From Cellvibrionales bacterium UBA2511 (GTDB lineage: Bacteria > Pseudomonadota > Gammaproteobacteria > Pseudomonadales > Porticoccaceae), in the NCBI GenBank assembly GCA_002341315.1, contig DDNV01000012.1, positions 84,151-98,524 of the forward strand: a stretch of 14,374 nucleotides of DNA, in the 5' to 3' direction. Made by a program: the position numbers and the translations under genes. This document shows, piece after piece, positions 14,208-14,374 of the stretch (position 1 is the first letter of the stretch; every line of letters starts with the position of its first letter). The notes under the pieces are model-generated. The model made no database searches, had not been told where the DNA came from, and saw only the letters and a program-made list of their open reading frames with translations.

Positions 14208-14374
14208 AACACATCTCCTTCCGGATAGATATAAGAGGCGGGATCGAAGGACTCATCGGCAAACACCATCAGGGTGGCATCATCTGTCAGGTAAGTCTGC
14301 TCGCTGAAAGTTTCCGGCTCGATTAACAGCCCCGCAGCACCCGGCAAAAGAGTGACTACCGCGGATTGACCACC
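14204..14374 (-). CDS. WxcM/FdtA-like sugar 3,4-ketoisomerase, C-terminal part (5' end beyond window)
   Basis: The frame runs in from the right edge and ends at TGA (14206-14204). The 56 residues visible include GAAGLLIEPETF, then TDDATLMVFADESFDPASYI. This resembles the last strands and tail of cupin-type WxcM/FdtA proteins, which often end 'dAvlLVla...yd..DYIr' and isomerise dTDP-keto-sugars for O-antigen or glycoprotein glycans. Only the end is seen, so the cupin motif itself is not visible and the assignment is moderate. The stop overlaps the TTG start of the FAD gene. Confidence 0.58.
   Translation of the reverse strand, partial: GGQSAVVTLLPGAAGLLIEPETFSEQTYLTDDATLMVFADESFDPASYIYPEGDVF

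Noticed and set aside
1..14374. CRISPR array or insertion sequence
   Set aside because: No regularly spaced repeats, no transposase frame and no terminal inverted repeats were seen.

Overview
The window joins two kinds of DNA. Positions 1 to about 7,100 look like the end of a prophage or a related integrated element. Positions from about 7,166 to the right edge look like the chromosome of a gammaproteobacterium. The host call rests on the proteins (QueD ending in GCIYCGD, ThpR, a YfcH-type epimerase, ManB/CpsG-type phosphomannomutase, GalU) and on the tRNA-Val/tRNA-Asp pair. I cannot name a genus; a marine or free-living relative of the Pseudomonadales/Cellvibrionales is a guess.

Left part (1-3,422, all minus strand): a phage early/replication module read right to left. 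It contains a 233-aa protein of unknown function, an AlpA/MerR-like DNA-binding protein, a 41-aa protein, an HTH_55-type protein, a winged-helix replication initiator/helicase loader, and a DnaB-type replicative helicase that runs off the left edge. Three of the junctions overlap by 4-8 bases, so the genes are probably translationally coupled.

Middle part (about 3,423-7,100): AT-richer, loosely packed accessory DNA with mixed strands. It holds a broken DUF4224-like remnant, a possible Ash-family ORF, a GIY-YIG (T5orf172/MUG113-like) nuclease flanked by zinc ribbons, a truncated cpYpsA/SLOG ('molybdenum carrier') remnant, a 237-aa unknown protein, a small CsrA paralogue, and a two-gene unit of a 53-aa protein followed by a GNAT acetyltransferase that resembles a toxin-antitoxin pair. 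No integrase is visible, although the block lies next to the 3' end of a tRNA-Asp gene, a common integration target. This accessory block is the most interesting part of the window.

Right part (7,166-14,374): tRNA-Val and tRNA-Asp share a strong sigma70-type promoter and a hairpin terminator. Next come queD and thpR (plus strand), then yfcH-like, manB and galU (minus strand), a GT2 glycosyltransferase (plus), an FAD-dependent oxidoreductase (minus) and the end of a WxcM/FdtA-like sugar ketoisomerase (minus, cut by the edge). ManB makes mannose-1-phosphate and GalU makes UDP-glucose. Together with a glycosyltransferase and a nucleotide-sugar ketoisomerase-like protein they suggest the edge of a surface-polysaccharide (O-antigen or capsule) locus.
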